From: Neobacillus sp. OS1-2 | GTDB taxonomy: Bacteria; Bacillota; Bacilli; Bacillales; Cytobacillaceae | Reading direction: 5' to 3' | Length of the DNA stretch: 64,000 nt | NCBI RefSeq assembly: GCF_030915505.1 | Contig: NZ_CP133265.1 | Location: 3,438,001 to 3,502,000, forward strand | In this document: positions 39,182-48,817 of the stretch, in pieces | Layout of the letters: every line of letters starts with the position of its first letter | How positions within the stretch are numbered: the first letter of the stretch is position 1 | The notes under the pieces: generated by a model | What the model was told of the DNA's origin: nothing | Database searches by the model: none | The model's input: only the letters and a program-made list of their open reading frames with translations | Position numbers and translations under genes: made by a program

Positions 39182-40486
39182 GTGTCATTTCAATTTAAAA
39201 TGCCTGACATCGGTGAAGGTATTCATGAAGGGGAAATCGTCAAATGGTTTGTAAAGCCAGGTGATAAAGTCCAAGAGGATGATGTCCTATGCGAAATACA
39301 AAATGATAAAGCAGTAGTAGAAATTCCTTCCCCAGTTGAAGGTACAGTTCAGGAAGTTTTAGTTGGAGAAGGAACTGTTGCTACTGTTGGTCAGGTTCTT
39401 GTTACTTTTGATGCACCAGGGTATGAAAACTTACAATTTAAAGGCGATGAGCATGCTGAAGAAGCTCCAAAACAAGAAGCAGCACCTGCACAAGAAGTAA
39501 AACAAGAGACTGCAGCTCCGGCAGCAGAAGCAGAGCAACAAGCAGAGGTTGATCCGAATCGTCGAGTAATTGCGATGCCATCTGTTCGTAAATATGCGCG
39601 TGAAAAAGGTGTTGAAATTCGTCTTGTTGCCGGTTCCGGAGATAACGGACGTGTACTAAAGACAGATATTGATGCATTCTTAAACGGCGGTGCAGCTGTT
39701 CAAGCTTCAGAAACAACGACAGCTCCAGCTCCTGAAGAAGCCAAAACAGAGGCTCCAAAGGCTGCTCCAATTCCACAAGGTGAATACCCAGAAACAAGAG
39801 AGAAAATGAGCGGTATTCGTAAAGCAATTGCTAAGGCAATGGTTAATTCTAAACACACGGCACCACATGTAACTTTGATGGATGAAGTGGATGTGGCAAA
39901 ACTTGTCACACATCGTAAGAAATTTAAGGAAGTTGCTGCTGCGAAAGGTATTAAGCTTACTTTCTTGCCATACATCGTAAAGGCTTTAACAAGCGCATTA
40001 CGTGAATTCCCAGCATTAAACACATCACTTGATGATGCAACAAGTGAAATCATTCATAAGCATTACTACAATATTGGGATTGCAGCGGATACAGATAAAG
40101 GCTTGTTAGTACCAGTTGTGAAGGATGCAGACCGTAAATCAGTTTTTACTATTTCAAATGAAATTAATGAATTAGCTGGTAAAGCACGTGACGGTAAACT
40201 TGCTCCACATGAAATGAAAGGTGCATCATGCACGATTTCGAACATTGGTTCTGCAGGCGGACAATGGTTTACACCTGTTATAAACCACCCTGAGGTAGCC
40301 ATTTTAGGTGTTGGACGTATTGCAGAAAAACCAATTGTGAAAAATGGTGAAATTGTTGCTGCCCCTGTTTTGGCACTTTCATTGAGTTTTGATCACCGGA
40401 TGATTGACGGCGCAACAGCTCAAAATGCATTAAATCATATTAAACGTTTATTGAACGATCCTGAACTATTGTTAATGGAGGCGTAA
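39182..40486 (+). CDS. pdhC: Dihydrolipoyl acetyltransferase (E2)
   Basis: A 434-residue core of the pyruvate dehydrogenase complex. It has one lipoyl domain (lipoylated Lys43 in [10 protein letters not shown]), an Ala/Pro/Glu-rich linker (about 90-118), a peripheral subunit-binding domain (about 122-163), a second linker and the catalytic domain with [11 protein letters not shown] 39182 is the start, with GGAG upstream. Confidence 0.97.
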   Translation: MSFQFKMPDIGEGIHEGEIVKWFVKPGDKVQEDDVLCEIQNDKAVVEIPSPVEGTVQEVLVGEGTVATVGQVLVTFDAPGYENLQFKGDEHAEEAPKQEAAPAQEVKQETAAPAAEAEQQAEVDPNRRVIAMPSVRKYAREKGVEIRLVAGSGDNGRVLKTDIDAFLNGGAAVQASETTTAPAPEEAKTEAPKAAPIPQGEYPETREKMSGIRKAIAKAMVNSKHTAPHVTLMDEVDVAKLVTHRKKFKEVAAAKGIKLTFLPYIVKALTSALREFPALNTSLDDATSEIIHKHYYNIGIAADTDKGLLVPVVKDADRKSVFTISNEINELAGKARDGKLAPHEMKGASCTISNIGSAGGQWFTPVINHPEVAILGVGRIAEKPIVKNGEIVAAPVLALSLSFDHRMIDGATAQNALNHIKRLLNDPELLLMEA

Positions 40487-40490
40487 TCTA

Positions 40491-41906
40491 ATGGTCGTTG
40501 GAGATTTCCCAATTGAAACAGATACTATAGTCATCGGTGCAGGCCCTGGGGGGTACGTGGCAGCCATTCGTGCCGCCCAGCTGGGACAAAAAGTAACGAT
40601 TGTTGAAAAGGAATATGTAGGCGGCGTTTGTTTAAATGTCGGTTGTATTCCATCAAAAGCATTAATAGCGGCAGGCCATCGGTACGAAACAGCGCTACAT
40701 TCTGAGTCTTTCGGAATTACTGCTGAAAACGTAAAAGTTGATTTTTCCAAGGTTCAGGAATTTAAAGCCGGAATCGTTAAAAAATTAACAGGCGGTGTGT
40801 CAGGATTATTAAAAGGAAATAAAGTCAATATTGTCAATGGTGAAGCATACTTTGTTGATGCTAATACACTTCGTGTAATGGATGAAAATTCAGCTCAAAC
40901 GTATACGTTTAAAAACGCGATTATCGCGACAGGTTCCCGTCCGATTGAGCTTCCTACTTTTAAGTATACAAAACGTGTTCTAAATTCTACCGGAGCACTT
41001 AACCTTAATGAGGTCCCTGAAAAAATCGTTGTCATTGGCGGCGGTGTAATCGGAATTGAGCTTGGCGGTGCCTACGCAAACTTTGGCAGTCAAGTGACTA
41101 TCCTTGAAGGCGCTGATGAAATTTTAGGTCTTGGTGTTTTTGATAAACAAATGGCCGCACTTGTTAAACGCAGCATGAAGAAAAAGGGTGCGGAATTCTA
41201 TACAAAAGCACTGGCTAAAGGCGTTGAAGAGACAGAAAACGGTGTGGTTGTCACTTTCGAAACAAAAGGCGAAGAAAAGAAAATCGAAGCTGATTATGTA
41301 TTCGTCATGGTTGGCCGCCGTCCAAACACTGATGAAATGGGCTTAGAACAAGCAGGTGTAAAACTAAGCGATCGTGGACTAATTGAAATCGACAAACAAT
41401 GTCGCACGAATGTAAGCAATATTTATGCGATTGGTGATGTTGTTCAAGGACCACAATTAGCACATAAAGCATCATATGAAGCTAAGATTGCTGCCGAAGC
41501 AATTTCTGGTCATCCTTCTGAAATTGATTACTTAGGAATTCCGGCTGTTGTCTTCTCAGAACCTGAGTTAGCATCGGTTGGGTATACAGAAGCACAAGCT
41601 AAAGAAGAAGGTATTGAAGTAAATGCTGCTAAATTCCCATTTGCAGCAAATGGACGTGCCCTTTCACTTGATAGCGGTGATGGTTTCTTAAAATTGATTA
41701 CACGTAAAGAAGACGGTCTTGTGATTGGCGCCCAGATTGCTGGAGCAAGTGCATCAGACATGATTGCCGAGTTAGGTTTAGCGATTGAAGCTGGCATGAC
41801 TGCTGAAGATTTAGCGATGACAATCCATGCACATCCAACACTTGGTGAGATTACAATGGAAGCAGCAGAAGTTGCTCTTGGAACTCCAATCCATATTATT
41901 AAATAA
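40491..41906 (+). CDS. pdhD: Dihydrolipoamide dehydrogenase (E3)
   Basis: A 471-residue FAD disulfide reductase that reoxidises lipoamide with NAD. The FAD motif [10 protein letters not shown] is near the start, the redox disulfide is in [12 protein letters not shown], the NAD motif is GGGVIGIE and the catalytic HxHPTLGE is near the C-terminus. It starts 4 nt after pdhC and ends the operon at a strong terminator. Confidence 0.97.
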   Translation: MVVGDFPIETDTIVIGAGPGGYVAAIRAAQLGQKVTIVEKEYVGGVCLNVGCIPSKALIAAGHRYETALHSESFGITAENVKVDFSKVQEFKAGIVKKLTGGVSGLLKGNKVNIVNGEAYFVDANTLRVMDENSAQTYTFKNAIIATGSRPIELPTFKYTKRVLNSTGALNLNEVPEKIVVIGGGVIGIELGGAYANFGSQVTILEGADEILGLGVFDKQMAALVKRSMKKKGAEFYTKALAKGVEETENGVVVTFETKGEEKKIEADYVFVMVGRRPNTDEMGLEQAGVKLSDRGLIEIDKQCRTNVSNIYAIGDVVQGPQLAHKASYEAKIAAEAISGHPSEIDYLGIPAVVFSEPELASVGYTEAQAKEEGIEVNAAKFPFAANGRALSLDSGDGFLKLITRKEDGLVIGAQIAGASASDMIAELGLAIEAGMTAEDLAMTIHAHPTLGEITMEAAEVALGTPIHIIK

Positions 41907-41910
41907 TGAA

Positions 41911-41954
41911 AAAATAAAGTCCTTTCATCGAAAAGATGAAAGGACTTTATTTTT
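41911..41954 (+). terminator. pdh operon terminator
   Basis: A 19-bp perfect stem (AAAATAAAGTCCTTTCATC) with a 5-nt loop and T-run. Confidence 0.9.
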
Positions 41955-42115
41955 ATGTGGCGAATTAGTTTAGTAATTAAGGATTGAAGGGTCATTTCCA
42001 AAAATGTGAAAGTCCATTAAAAATGAAATATATCCCATCCTTCCAGAACATATACTTATAACACTAGATGTCTTTGCTCATTCTTAAGATCAATAGATTA
42101 TGAGTGGTGATAAAT

Positions 42116-42358
42116 ATGAGAAACTATGTGGTATTATTGCTCCAGTTTATTATTTGGAGTGGGTATACACTGATAGAATTTATCTCAAAGCATGATCAGC
42201 TCATTTACAAGATAATGATGTTTTTTGTATTTTTTTATCTGGCCTTTTTATTAGGAAACCAAGTAACAAAATCAAAGCGAAAAGGGCTCTTTATAACCGT
42301 ACTGAGTTTAGTCATTTATACTTCCATCCATTATACATTGTTCCAGTTTTTACATTAA
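42116..42358 (+). CDS. Small membrane protein, 80 aa, unknown
   Basis: Three predicted membrane helices (about 4-20, 30-47 and 58-78) with a basic loop KSKRKG. I do not recognise the family. ATG 42116 has a modest GAGTGGTGA site. It converges with the next gene and shares its hairpin. Confidence 0.6.
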   Translation: MRNYVVLLLQFIIWSGYTLIEFISKHDQLIYKIMMFFVFFYLAFLLGNQVTKSKRKGLFITVLSLVIYTSIHYTLFQFLH

Positions 42359-42362
42359 AAAA

Positions 42363-42379
42363 GCTCCGTACAGGAGCCT
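42363..42379. terminator. Bidirectional terminator
   Basis: GCTCC-GTACA-GGAGC, flanked by AAAAAA and CTTT. Confidence 0.65.
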
Positions 42380-42814
42380 TTACTTTCTTGGATAGTAATA
42401 CATGATTCTTTCGTTAAAAAGATGCAATTCACCTTGCAGCTTTTTAGCAAGGAATTTGGCAAATTCGTTTGCCTTTCCTTTGTCTCCATGTGTAGATTGT
42501 TCTGGGAGTGTAATTTGAATGTTCACCTGCTCGCTTTCCTGTCCATCCTCACTACGAACCGATTCTTTGTCAATACCAATTAAGATAGCATAATAGCGCT
42601 CATGATTTGATTTTAAATAAAACCACTTTCCTTTGCCTTCTTCTGTTTCTTTAATTTCATACGGAAAGGCGGAATCACCGTACTGCCAATTCAATTGGTC
42701 ACCCGTTTTAGTAGTAATATTTTTATAGTAATGAAATAAGTCCATTACCTCTTCAATTGTTACTGTTTGTTTTGCAGATGAGGGCACTAGCTTAATAAAT
42801 GCGTTTTCAGCCAT
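42380..42814 (-). CDS. DUF1885-like family protein
   Basis: A 144-residue soluble protein, charged at the C-terminus. NAFIKLVPSSAKQTVT and the general pattern recall the DUF1885 family known from a Geobacillus structure; this is from memory. Function is unknown. There are three ATGs in a row (42820, 42817, 42814). I choose 42814 because it gives the best spacing from AGGGGGGGA. Confidence 0.65.
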   Translation of the reverse strand: MAENAFIKLVPSSAKQTVTIEEVMDLFHYYKNITTKTGDQLNWQYGDSAFPYEIKETEEGKGKWFYLKSNHERYYAILIGIDKESVRSEDGQESEQVNIQITLPEQSTHGDKGKANEFAKFLAKKLQGELHLFNERIMYYYPRK

Positions 42815-42975
42815 CATCATTCCCCCCCTAATGTCTATTGATTATGCAATTCTATTCTAGCATTGATTAAAAAGTACTGACAACATTTACCGAAATAAAA
42901 CCTGTGTTTTCTTGTTATTTTTTAGAAAGTAAATTATAATAATATTCTAAATATTTAATGAAAGGTAGGGGTCCA

Positions 42976-43275
42976 ATGGAATTATTTGATAAACTCTATG
43001 ATGAGCATGAAAATGCAAAGGTGAGGTTCATTGGTTTTACCACAGAAGATACTCGATATGATTTCGGTATTATTTATACAAATTTGTTTTTTGGAAAACC
43101 ACTTGTTGTCTGCATGCAAACCGGCCGTTCAACTCTCCTCGATCCTAAAGACATTGAAGATATTGATTACCTTCAAACTGTATTCCGTATCCCAGATAAA
43201 CAACAGGCAGCAGATTTAGCTGATTTTTTTAGCACTACACTTCCAACTATTCCTTTTGTTACCCAATATGATTGA
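42976..43275 (+). CDS. DUF3055-like cytosolic protein
   Basis: A 99-residue soluble protein with MELFDKLYDEHE, VRFIGFTT and CMQTGRSTLLDPKDIED, as in small DUF3055 proteins of Bacillales. Function is unknown. ATG 42976 follows AGGTAGGGG; the frame is open to 42958. A short terminator follows. Confidence 0.7.
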   Translation: MELFDKLYDEHENAKVRFIGFTTEDTRYDFGIIYTNLFFGKPLVVCMQTGRSTLLDPKDIEDIDYLQTVFRIPDKQQAADLADFFSTTLPTIPFVTQYD

Positions 43276-43289
43276 AGTATTTTGAAAAT

Positions 43290-43312
43290 GGCCCAAATAG
43301 GGGCCTTTTTTT
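43290..43312 (+). terminator. Terminator of the DUF3055-like gene
   Basis: GGCCC / GGGCC stem followed by seven T. Confidence 0.75.
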
Positions 43313-43347
43313 AATGAAATTTATTTAATGTGACATACAATTTAGGC

Positions 43348-43376
43348 TTGAAATTTTAAATGTGATATATTATTAT
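43348..43376 (+). promoter_or_regulatory. SigA promoter of SR1
   Basis: TTGAAA (43348-43353) and TATTAT (43371-43376) at 17 nt. Confidence 0.75.
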
Positions 43377-43389
43377 TGAATTAAGGATA

Positions 43390-43403
43390 TTTAAACGCTT
43401 TCA
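43390..43403 (+). promoter_or_regulatory. Candidate CcpA cre site of SR1
   Basis: TTTAAACGCTTTCA matches TGWAANCGNTNWCA except at position 2. It lies just downstream of the transcript start, a position that would block transcription. SR1 in B. subtilis is repressed under sugar, mainly by CcpN and slightly by CcpA. Confidence 0.6.
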
Positions 43404-43443
43404 AAATTCATGATCATTCAATTAAGAAAAGGGGATTGAACAG

Positions 43444-43566
43444 ATGGGTACTCTTGTATGCCAAACATGTAACTCTACTATTGATCATTTTGAAGATGAA
43501 AAAGTAACAGTACTTTATTCGAAGTGTAACTGTTGCGAGGACCATCATACTGCTGAAGAAAAATAA
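43444..43566 (+). CDS. sr1P: GapA-binding peptide SR1P
   Basis: A 40-residue peptide with cysteines at 6, 9, 28, 30 and 31 (MGTLVCQTCNSTIDHFEDEK). B. subtilis SR1P is 39 aa with the same zinc-ribbon-like character; it binds GapA and promotes its interaction with RNase J1, which is also in this window (rnjA). AGGGG is 9 nt before the ATG. It is too short for usual gene calls. Confidence 0.85.
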   Translation: MGTLVCQTCNSTIDHFEDEKVTVLYSKCNCCEDHHTAEEK

Positions 43567-43596
43567 TTTCATTAACCATTCTTATAAAAAATGAAA

Positions 43597-43625
43597 ACAG
43601 GATTCCTTTTCGGAATCCTGTATTT
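43597..43625. terminator. Terminator of SR1, shared with speA
   Basis: ACAGGATTCC / GGAATCCTGT with a 5-nt loop, T-run on plus and A-rich before on minus. Confidence 0.85.
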
Positions 43626-45098
43626 TTATTTAATTGCTTTGTACTCTTTTATCACATGGATAAATTTAATTTCATCGTCTTCAGGTCCTTGAACAGGCAA
43701 TCCTGCTTCAAGATTTTCATGAATGTAATGAAGGTTTTCTTTTGTAATGATTTCTCCGGGAATAAAAATTGGAATCCCTGGTGGGTAAACCATAACAAAT
43801 TCAGCAATGATTCTGCCCTCTGACTCAGCAAAAGGAATGACTTCCGTTTCAGCATAAAAAGCATCACGGGGTGTTAATGCAAGAATTGGAATTTCAGGCA
43901 GTAGAACCTCTACAGGTTCAATTTTTTCTGGACGATAAGCACATTCAGCTGCAAGTTCCTTTAAAGCATTAATTAATAGGGCTGCTTCATTCTCTGTATC
44001 ACCGAGTGCGATAATACAAAGGATGTTATAAAGGTCTGATAATTCAACTTCAATATTGTGTTTTTCTCTAAGCCAATTTTCAACCTCATAGCCAGTTAAA
44101 CCAAGCTCTTTTACCGAAATAATAAGTTTTGTTGGATCATAATCAAAAGTAGCTTTGGATCCTAAGATTTCTTCACCAATACAATGAATATGATCGATTT
44201 CATTGATTCGTTGGCGAATCGACTGTGCTAATTGTATCGTTCTGCTGATCAAATCTTTTCCCTTTGTTGCTAACTGCTTGCGTGCAACATCCAGTGAGGC
44301 TAATAATAAATAGGATGTAGACGTTGTTGTCAACATGCTTAAAATCGATTGAACATGTTTAACAGATACCAATCCTTCTTTTACATTTAGAATGGAGCTT
44401 TGCGTCATGGAGCCTCCTAGCTTATGGACACTAGTTGCGGCCATGTCAGCACCAGCCTGCATGGCTGAAAGTGGGAGCTCATCATGGAAATGGATATGGA
44501 CACCATGTGCCTCGTCAACTAGAACAGGTACTTGGTAGGAGTGGGCGATTTCTACAATCTTCTTCAAATCTGCCGAGATACCAAAGTAGGTAGGATTAAT
44601 GACTAATACTCCTTTTGCATCTGGGTGTTGCTCGAGTGCCTTTTCTACAGCATCTGTCGTAATTCCATGGGAAATTCCTAATTCTATATCAATTTCAGGA
44701 TGAATAAATACAGGAATGGCACCGGAAAAAACTATCGCTGACATAACGGATTTATGGACATTTCTAGGAACGATGATTTTATCCCCAGGTCCGCAAACAG
44801 CCATTACCATGGTCATAATTGCCCCGCTTGTACCCTGGACAGAAAAGAATGTATGGTCTGCGCCAAAGGCTTCAGCAGCTAAATCCTGTGCTTGTTTAAT
44901 CATTCCCTTTGGGTGATGGAGATCATCAAGGGGGGCAATGTTAATAAGGTCAATTGAAAGGGCATTATCACCAATAAACTGGCGAAATTCTGGATCAATT
45001 CCTGTACCTTTTTTATGGCCTGGAATATGGAATTGAACCGGATTTCTTTTTGCATGGGCTACTAAACCGCTGAATAACGGTGTTTGATTTTGTGACAA
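43626..45098 (-). CDS. speA: Arginine decarboxylase (Orn/Lys/Arg decarboxylase family)
   Basis: A 490-residue PLP enzyme that makes agmatine, the first step of polyamine synthesis. VDEAHGVHIHF and the PLP lysine in ATSVHKLGGSMTQSS are visible, followed by the C-terminal Orn/Lys/Arg domain. The start is TTG 45098 after AGAGGTG at 9 nt. It converges with SR1, as in B. subtilis. Confidence 0.93.
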   Translation of the reverse strand: MSQNQTPLFSGLVAHAKRNPVQFHIPGHKKGTGIDPEFRQFIGDNALSIDLINIAPLDDLHHPKGMIKQAQDLAAEAFGADHTFFSVQGTSGAIMTMVMAVCGPGDKIIVPRNVHKSVMSAIVFSGAIPVFIHPEIDIELGISHGITTDAVEKALEQHPDAKGVLVINPTYFGISADLKKIVEIAHSYQVPVLVDEAHGVHIHFHDELPLSAMQAGADMAATSVHKLGGSMTQSSILNVKEGLVSVKHVQSILSMLTTTSTSYLLLASLDVARKQLATKGKDLISRTIQLAQSIRQRINEIDHIHCIGEEILGSKATFDYDPTKLIISVKELGLTGYEVENWLREKHNIEVELSDLYNILCIIALGDTENEAALLINALKELAAECAYRPEKIEPVEVLLPEIPILALTPRDAFYAETEVIPFAESEGRIIAEFVMVYPPGIPIFIPGEIITKENLHYIHENLEAGLPVQGPEDDEIKFIHVIKEYKAIK

Positions 45099-45311
45099 TG
45101 ATTACTACACCTCTTTATGAAAAAATACTCATCTTTACTATGGTCAATAAAACATAAAGCAAAAGGAATTATAGCACTATTCCAAGGGGTTGCATAGATT
45201 TCTTAAATATTTCTTTGTTTTTATTTGTTTCAAGTTAGTTTCCCATTAATACAGGAAATTTAACCTTTTAAGGCGAAATAACAAATTAACAAATTATTTG
45301 GGGGGATCCAT

Positions 45312-46271
45312 TTGAATTGGCAAACAAAAGTGACCGAGATTTTAAATATTCGTTATCCGATTATCCAGGGAGGGCTTGCCTATTTGGCATATTCTGAATT
45401 GGCAGCGGCTGTTTCAAATGCTGGAGGGTTGGGTCAAATTACCGCGATGTCATTAAGCAGCCCCGATCAACTTCAAAAGGAAATTCGAAAAGTAAAAGAG
45501 TTAACGAATAATCCCTTCGGGGTTAATTTTGCTATTGGACAGCATGGCAGACCATTTGCTGATTTCCTTCAGGTAGCCATTGATGAAAACGTTCCTGTTG
45601 TCTCGATGACAGGCGGAAACCCTGCCCCCATTTTTGAACAGTTAAAAGGAACATCCATAAAAACACTTGTCCTAGTTGCAGCGAGACGGCAGGCGATGAA
45701 GGCAGAACAGTTGGGAGCAGATGCAGTTATGGTCGTGGGGCAAGAAGGAGGCGGCCACCTTGGCAGAGATGATATTGGTACCATGGTGTTAATTCCACAA
45801 GTGGTCGATGCTGTTTCTATTCCAGTAATCGCCTCTGGCGGGATTGGTGACGGAAGGGGCTTGATGGCAGGCTTAAGTTTAGGGGCTGAAGGAATTGAAA
45901 TGGGAACGAGGTTTATTGCTACGAAAGAGTGTGTCCATGCACACGAAATATACAAACAAACATTAGTGGAAGGAACAGAGTCAGACACGGTGGTGATCAA
46001 GCGAACATTGGGAGCGCCGGCAAGGGCCATTGCCAACACCTGGACGGAGAAAATTATTGAAATTGAGCAATCAAAGGGTGAATATGATCAGTTAAAGGAC
46101 TTCATCAGTGGAACCGCTAATAAACGATACATATATGATGGAGAAACAAATGAAGGCTTTGCGTGGGCCGGCCAGGTGATGGGACTGATTAAGGATGTAC
46201 CTGCCGTTACAGATCTTTTTTCCCGAATGATTAGTGATGCGGAACAAATTCGTGCAAAATGGGGAAAATAA
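45312..46271 (+). CDS. Nitronate monooxygenase-family FMN protein
   Basis: A 319-residue TIM-barrel flavoprotein of the nitronate monooxygenase / FabK-like group. Motifs are PIIQGGLAYLA, GGLGQITA, VVGQEGGGHLGR and IASGGIGDGRGL (FMN phosphate binding). It could be a nitronate monooxygenase or an FabK-type enoyl-ACP reductase; the sequence alone does not settle this. TTG 45312 follows GGGGGGA. It is upstream of yktA on the same strand. Confidence 0.85.
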   Translation: MNWQTKVTEILNIRYPIIQGGLAYLAYSELAAAVSNAGGLGQITAMSLSSPDQLQKEIRKVKELTNNPFGVNFAIGQHGRPFADFLQVAIDENVPVVSMTGGNPAPIFEQLKGTSIKTLVLVAARRQAMKAEQLGADAVMVVGQEGGGHLGRDDIGTMVLIPQVVDAVSIPVIASGGIGDGRGLMAGLSLGAEGIEMGTRFIATKECVHAHEIYKQTLVEGTESDTVVIKRTLGAPARAIANTWTEKIIEIEQSKGEYDQLKDFISGTANKRYIYDGETNEGFAWAGQVMGLIKDVPAVTDLFSRMISDAEQIRAKWGK

Positions 46272-46312
46272 AGGTATGATTCACTATAGTGAAAAAGTTA
46301 GCAGGTGAAAAA

Positions 46313-46585
46313 ATGGAATATCAATATCCGATCGATTACAATTGGTCTACAGATGAAATTGTTGATGTCATTAAATTTTTTGAGGCAGTTGAACAGGCAT
46401 ATGAAAAGGGAATTGAACGAGACAAGATTATGATGACTTATAGAAGGTTTAAAGAAATTGTCCCGAGCATCGCGCAAGAAAAAACCATTTGCGGCGAATT
46501 CGAAGAAATAAGTGGATATTCTTCCTATCGAACAATTAAAAAAGCAAAAGAATCCGCATCAGGTGACAGAATTAACATGAAATAA
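46313..46585 (+). CDS. yktA: UPF0223 protein YktA
   Basis: A 90-residue soluble protein with [21 protein letters not shown], the UPF0223 start. Function unknown. ATG 46313 follows CAGGTGA; the frame is open to 46289. Neighbouring yktB and suhB (yktC) keep the B. subtilis order. Confidence 0.88.
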   Translation: MEYQYPIDYNWSTDEIVDVIKFFEAVEQAYEKGIERDKIMMTYRRFKEIVPSIAQEKTICGEFEEISGYSSYRTIKKAKESASGDRINMK

Positions 46586-46587
46586 CT

Positions 46588-46622
46588 GGAAAAGCTCCCG
46601 AAAAATATTTCGGGAGTTTTTC
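46588..46622. terminator. yktA terminator
   Basis: CTCCCGAAA / TTTCGGGAG stem with U-rich flanks. Confidence 0.8.
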
Positions 46623-46623
46623 C

Positions 46624-46655
46624 AACTGCCCAGCTCCAGGGCGCTTCTGCTTTTC
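46624..46655. repeat. Copy B of the stop-codon-associated repeat (short form)
   Basis: On the minus strand GAAAAGCAGAAGCGCC starts immediately after the yktB TAA (46658-46656), followed by CTGGAGCTGGGCAGTT. Confidence 0.8.
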
Positions 46656-47288
46656 TTATTTCATGTTTTGAGCAATTTTATAGAGGGGAGCCACATTGTT
46701 AAATACATCCTCAATTTGCTGCAATAACCCTTCGGAACCTAACTGGATGGTTTGATCCCTCTCAATGGTAAAACCGCATAATAACTCTGCCTTTTTTACA
46801 TTTTGCAGTCTAGCAAAGTTTGAAAGCAAATCAGCTTTTGACAAATTTCCGTGTTTAATTGTATCAGGCTTCATATGATCTAACGACCAGACGTAGTCTT
46901 TTGGTATTTCCTTAAATATTTTATTGGCCTTTTTTGTAAATCTTGCTCCCATGTCCTCTTTTTGAGGTGCTTCATAAATGACGGCAAACCAAATGAATAA
47001 ATGGGTATGCCACAAGCCTATTTGGAAATGGGGCAGCATTTTATAGCCGCGAGGATTATTGGCAAAGGCCACCCATGTATCTTTTGGCGGATTGATTGTC
47101 CGTCTTGCATGCTTTGCCACATGGACAAACATTTCATCTCCTGTTAAATGAGACAAAGATGGCGCAAAGTGCGCCCCTAGAAGCTCTAATTTAGGACGGA
47201 TTGTCCTTTTAAGTGCGTCCATTCTTGCTTCTAAACCATCTAGTAAGAACACATCAAAATCTTCATTTGTAAATCCATTGAATTCCAT
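46656..47288 (-). CDS. yktB: UPF0637 protein YktB
   Basis: A 210-residue protein of the DUF1054 (UPF0637) family with FTNEDFDVF at the start and GLWHTHLFIWFAVIYE near the middle. Function unknown. I choose ATG 47288, since GGAGGGA lies upstream on the minus strand; the frame is open to 47378. A dispersed repeat begins right at its stop. Confidence 0.88.
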   Translation of the reverse strand: MEFNGFTNEDFDVFLLDGLEARMDALKRTIRPKLELLGAHFAPSLSHLTGDEMFVHVAKHARRTINPPKDTWVAFANNPRGYKMLPHFQIGLWHTHLFIWFAVIYEAPQKEDMGARFTKKANKIFKEIPKDYVWSLDHMKPDTIKHGNLSKADLLSNFARLQNVKKAELLCGFTIERDQTIQLGSEGLLQQIEDVFNNVAPLYKIAQNMK

Positions 47289-47467
47289 CTGTAATCCCTC
47301 CAACACGCAATTCGCCATTAATTGTAGCACATTGCCGAAATTACAAGAAGTTTGGTGCTTATATAGGTTAAAGCACATATTTGTTGCAACCCTTCAAGAA
47401 TCCTCATATGATACAGTAAAAAAATAATCAGAAAAGTCAATCAAAACGGAGGAAGGGGAGGAGAAAG

Positions 47468-47662
47468 GTGAAACAATTAATGAATACTTCATTAAAAAAA
47501 GCGGGCGAAAAAGAAAGAACTGCGGTATTGAGATTAGAAATGGATTATGAATTGGCGGTATTATTTGAAGCAATTGAGGAAAAGAATGAGAGAAAAATGA
47601 AAGAATGTAAACAAAAGTTAGAAAAAATCCGCCAGGAATTATTACGATTTAAAGCTCTTTGA
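47468..47662 (+). CDS. Small coiled-coil-like hypothetical protein, 64 aa
   Basis: A 64-residue, almost fully helical and charged protein (AVLFEAIEEKNERKMKECKQKLEKIRQELL) likely to form a coiled coil. I do not recognise it. GTG 47468 is preceded by AGGGGAGGAG. A terminator follows. It stands alone between yktB and suhB. Confidence 0.6.
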   Translation: MKQLMNTSLKKAGEKERTAVLRLEMDYELAVLFEAIEEKNERKMKECKQKLEKIRQELLRFKAL

Positions 47663-47737
47663 TTGATTGGGGATATTTTAATCAAAGGAGTAATAAATTA
47701 GAATGAACCCAAAAAGAATAAATTATTTGCTTATCTA

Positions 47738-47776
47738 AAACGGACTCCAAAAATGATTGCGAGGAGTTCGTTTATT
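47738..47776 (+). terminator. Terminator before suhB
   Basis: AAACGGACTCC / GGAGTTCGTTT, 11-bp stem with one GU. Confidence 0.7.
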
Positions 47777-47918
47777 ATTGTGCAGATATGTGATATTTTG
47801 AACGTATAGGGAGCTATAAGTTGATGTGTTTCATCAATTTGATTAAGCTAAAGGTACATCAAATAATAGAGCATGCTTGATACTACATACAATAGAAATC
47901 GGGAAATGGAGGGGTATT

Positions 47919-48716
47919 ATGAATTGGGAAGAAATTGATACTTATGCAAAAGAATGGGTAAAGGAAGCAGGAAACAGGATACGTTTATCCTTTGAGAAGA
48001 CATTAAGTATTGAAACAAAGTCAAACGCCAACGATCTTGTGACAAATATGGATAAGGAAATAGAACAATTTTTTATAAATAAAATTAGGGGGATGTATCC
48101 GGAGCATAGAATTATGGGGGAAGAAGGATTTGGTGATGAACTGAACAGCCTTGATGGAATTGTCTGGTTAATTGATCCCATTGATGGAACGATGAATTTT
48201 ATCCATCAACAAAGGAACTTTGCGATATCCATAGGGATTTATGAAAATGGAATTGGCCAAATTGGCCTCGTTTATGATGTGGTCCATGATGAATTGTATC
48301 ATGCAATTCGGGGCAAGGGTGCTTTTTTAAATGGAAAACAACTACCAGTACTTAAGGAATCAAAAGTGAAGGAATCCATCATCGCCCTTAATGCCACATG
48401 GGTAATGGAGAATCATCGTATCGATCATAATTTGTTGATTCCATTAGTTAGAAATGCCAGAGGGACCAGATCCTACGGGACAGCGGCACTTGAATTGGTG
48501 TTTGTTGCAACAGGGAGGGTGGATGCCTATCTTTCGATGCGATTATCGCCATGGGACATTGCTGCAGGGGCAGTTATTGTAGAAGAATTAGGTGGAGTAG
48601 TAACTAATTTAAAGGGGGAAAAACATAATTTTCTTTCCCAAGATTCACTTTTCACGGCAAATCCCGGTTTACATCAAGAAATCTTAAAGGATTATTTAAG
48701 GGTAGGTCAATCGTAA
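47919..48716 (+). CDS. suhB: Inositol monophosphatase-family protein (SuhB, YktC)
   Basis: A 265-residue Li-sensitive, Mg-dependent phosphatase. Metal sites GEEGFG and DPIDGTMNF, plus SPWDIAAG near residue 210, are all present. It may use inositol-1-phosphate or related sugars. ATG 47919 follows GGAGGGG; the frame is open to 47877. A terminator starts at the stop codon. Confidence 0.92.
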   Translation: MNWEEIDTYAKEWVKEAGNRIRLSFEKTLSIETKSNANDLVTNMDKEIEQFFINKIRGMYPEHRIMGEEGFGDELNSLDGIVWLIDPIDGTMNFIHQQRNFAISIGIYENGIGQIGLVYDVVHDELYHAIRGKGAFLNGKQLPVLKESKVKESIIALNATWVMENHRIDHNLLIPLVRNARGTRSYGTAALELVFVATGRVDAYLSMRLSPWDIAAGAVIVEELGGVVTNLKGEKHNFLSQDSLFTANPGLHQEILKDYLRVGQS

Positions 48717-48744
48717 AAAAAAGAAGCCACTTGGCTTCTTTTTT
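48716..48744 (+). terminator. suhB terminator
   Basis: AAAAAGAAGCCA / TGGCTTCTTTTT stem with T-run. Confidence 0.8.
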
Positions 48745-48770
48745 AAGAGATAAGAGAGTATAACTTTTAA

Positions 48771-48817
48771 CTTTGAGAATTGTCCAGCTCCAGCACCCCA
48801 GGGCGCTTCCACTTTTC
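48771..48817. repeat. Copy C of the stop-codon-associated repeat (short form)
   Basis: On the minus strand GAAAAGTGGAAGCGCC begins directly after the ylaF TGA (48820-48818). The left part CTTTGAGAATTGTCCAGCTC matches copy D. Confidence 0.85.

Larger units (their letters stand above)
43383..43625 (+). ncRNA. sr1: Dual-function small RNA SR1
   Basis: From the promoter (transcript start about 43383) to the terminator at 43597-43621 the RNA is about 240 nt, compared with 205 nt in B. subtilis. It encodes SR1P and lies next to speA, as in B. subtilis, where the same RNA also base-pairs with ahrC mRNA. I have not tested for the ahrC-pairing segment. Confidence 0.8.

Noticed and set aside
39438-40053. 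Long minus-strand open frames inside pdhC
   Set aside because: They arise from the Ala/Pro/Glu/Gln-rich linker codons of the E2 gene on the plus strand.
47703-47738. 11-codon open frame after the small coiled-coil gene
   Set aside because: Ribosome site too far away (about 12 nt) and too short to judge.
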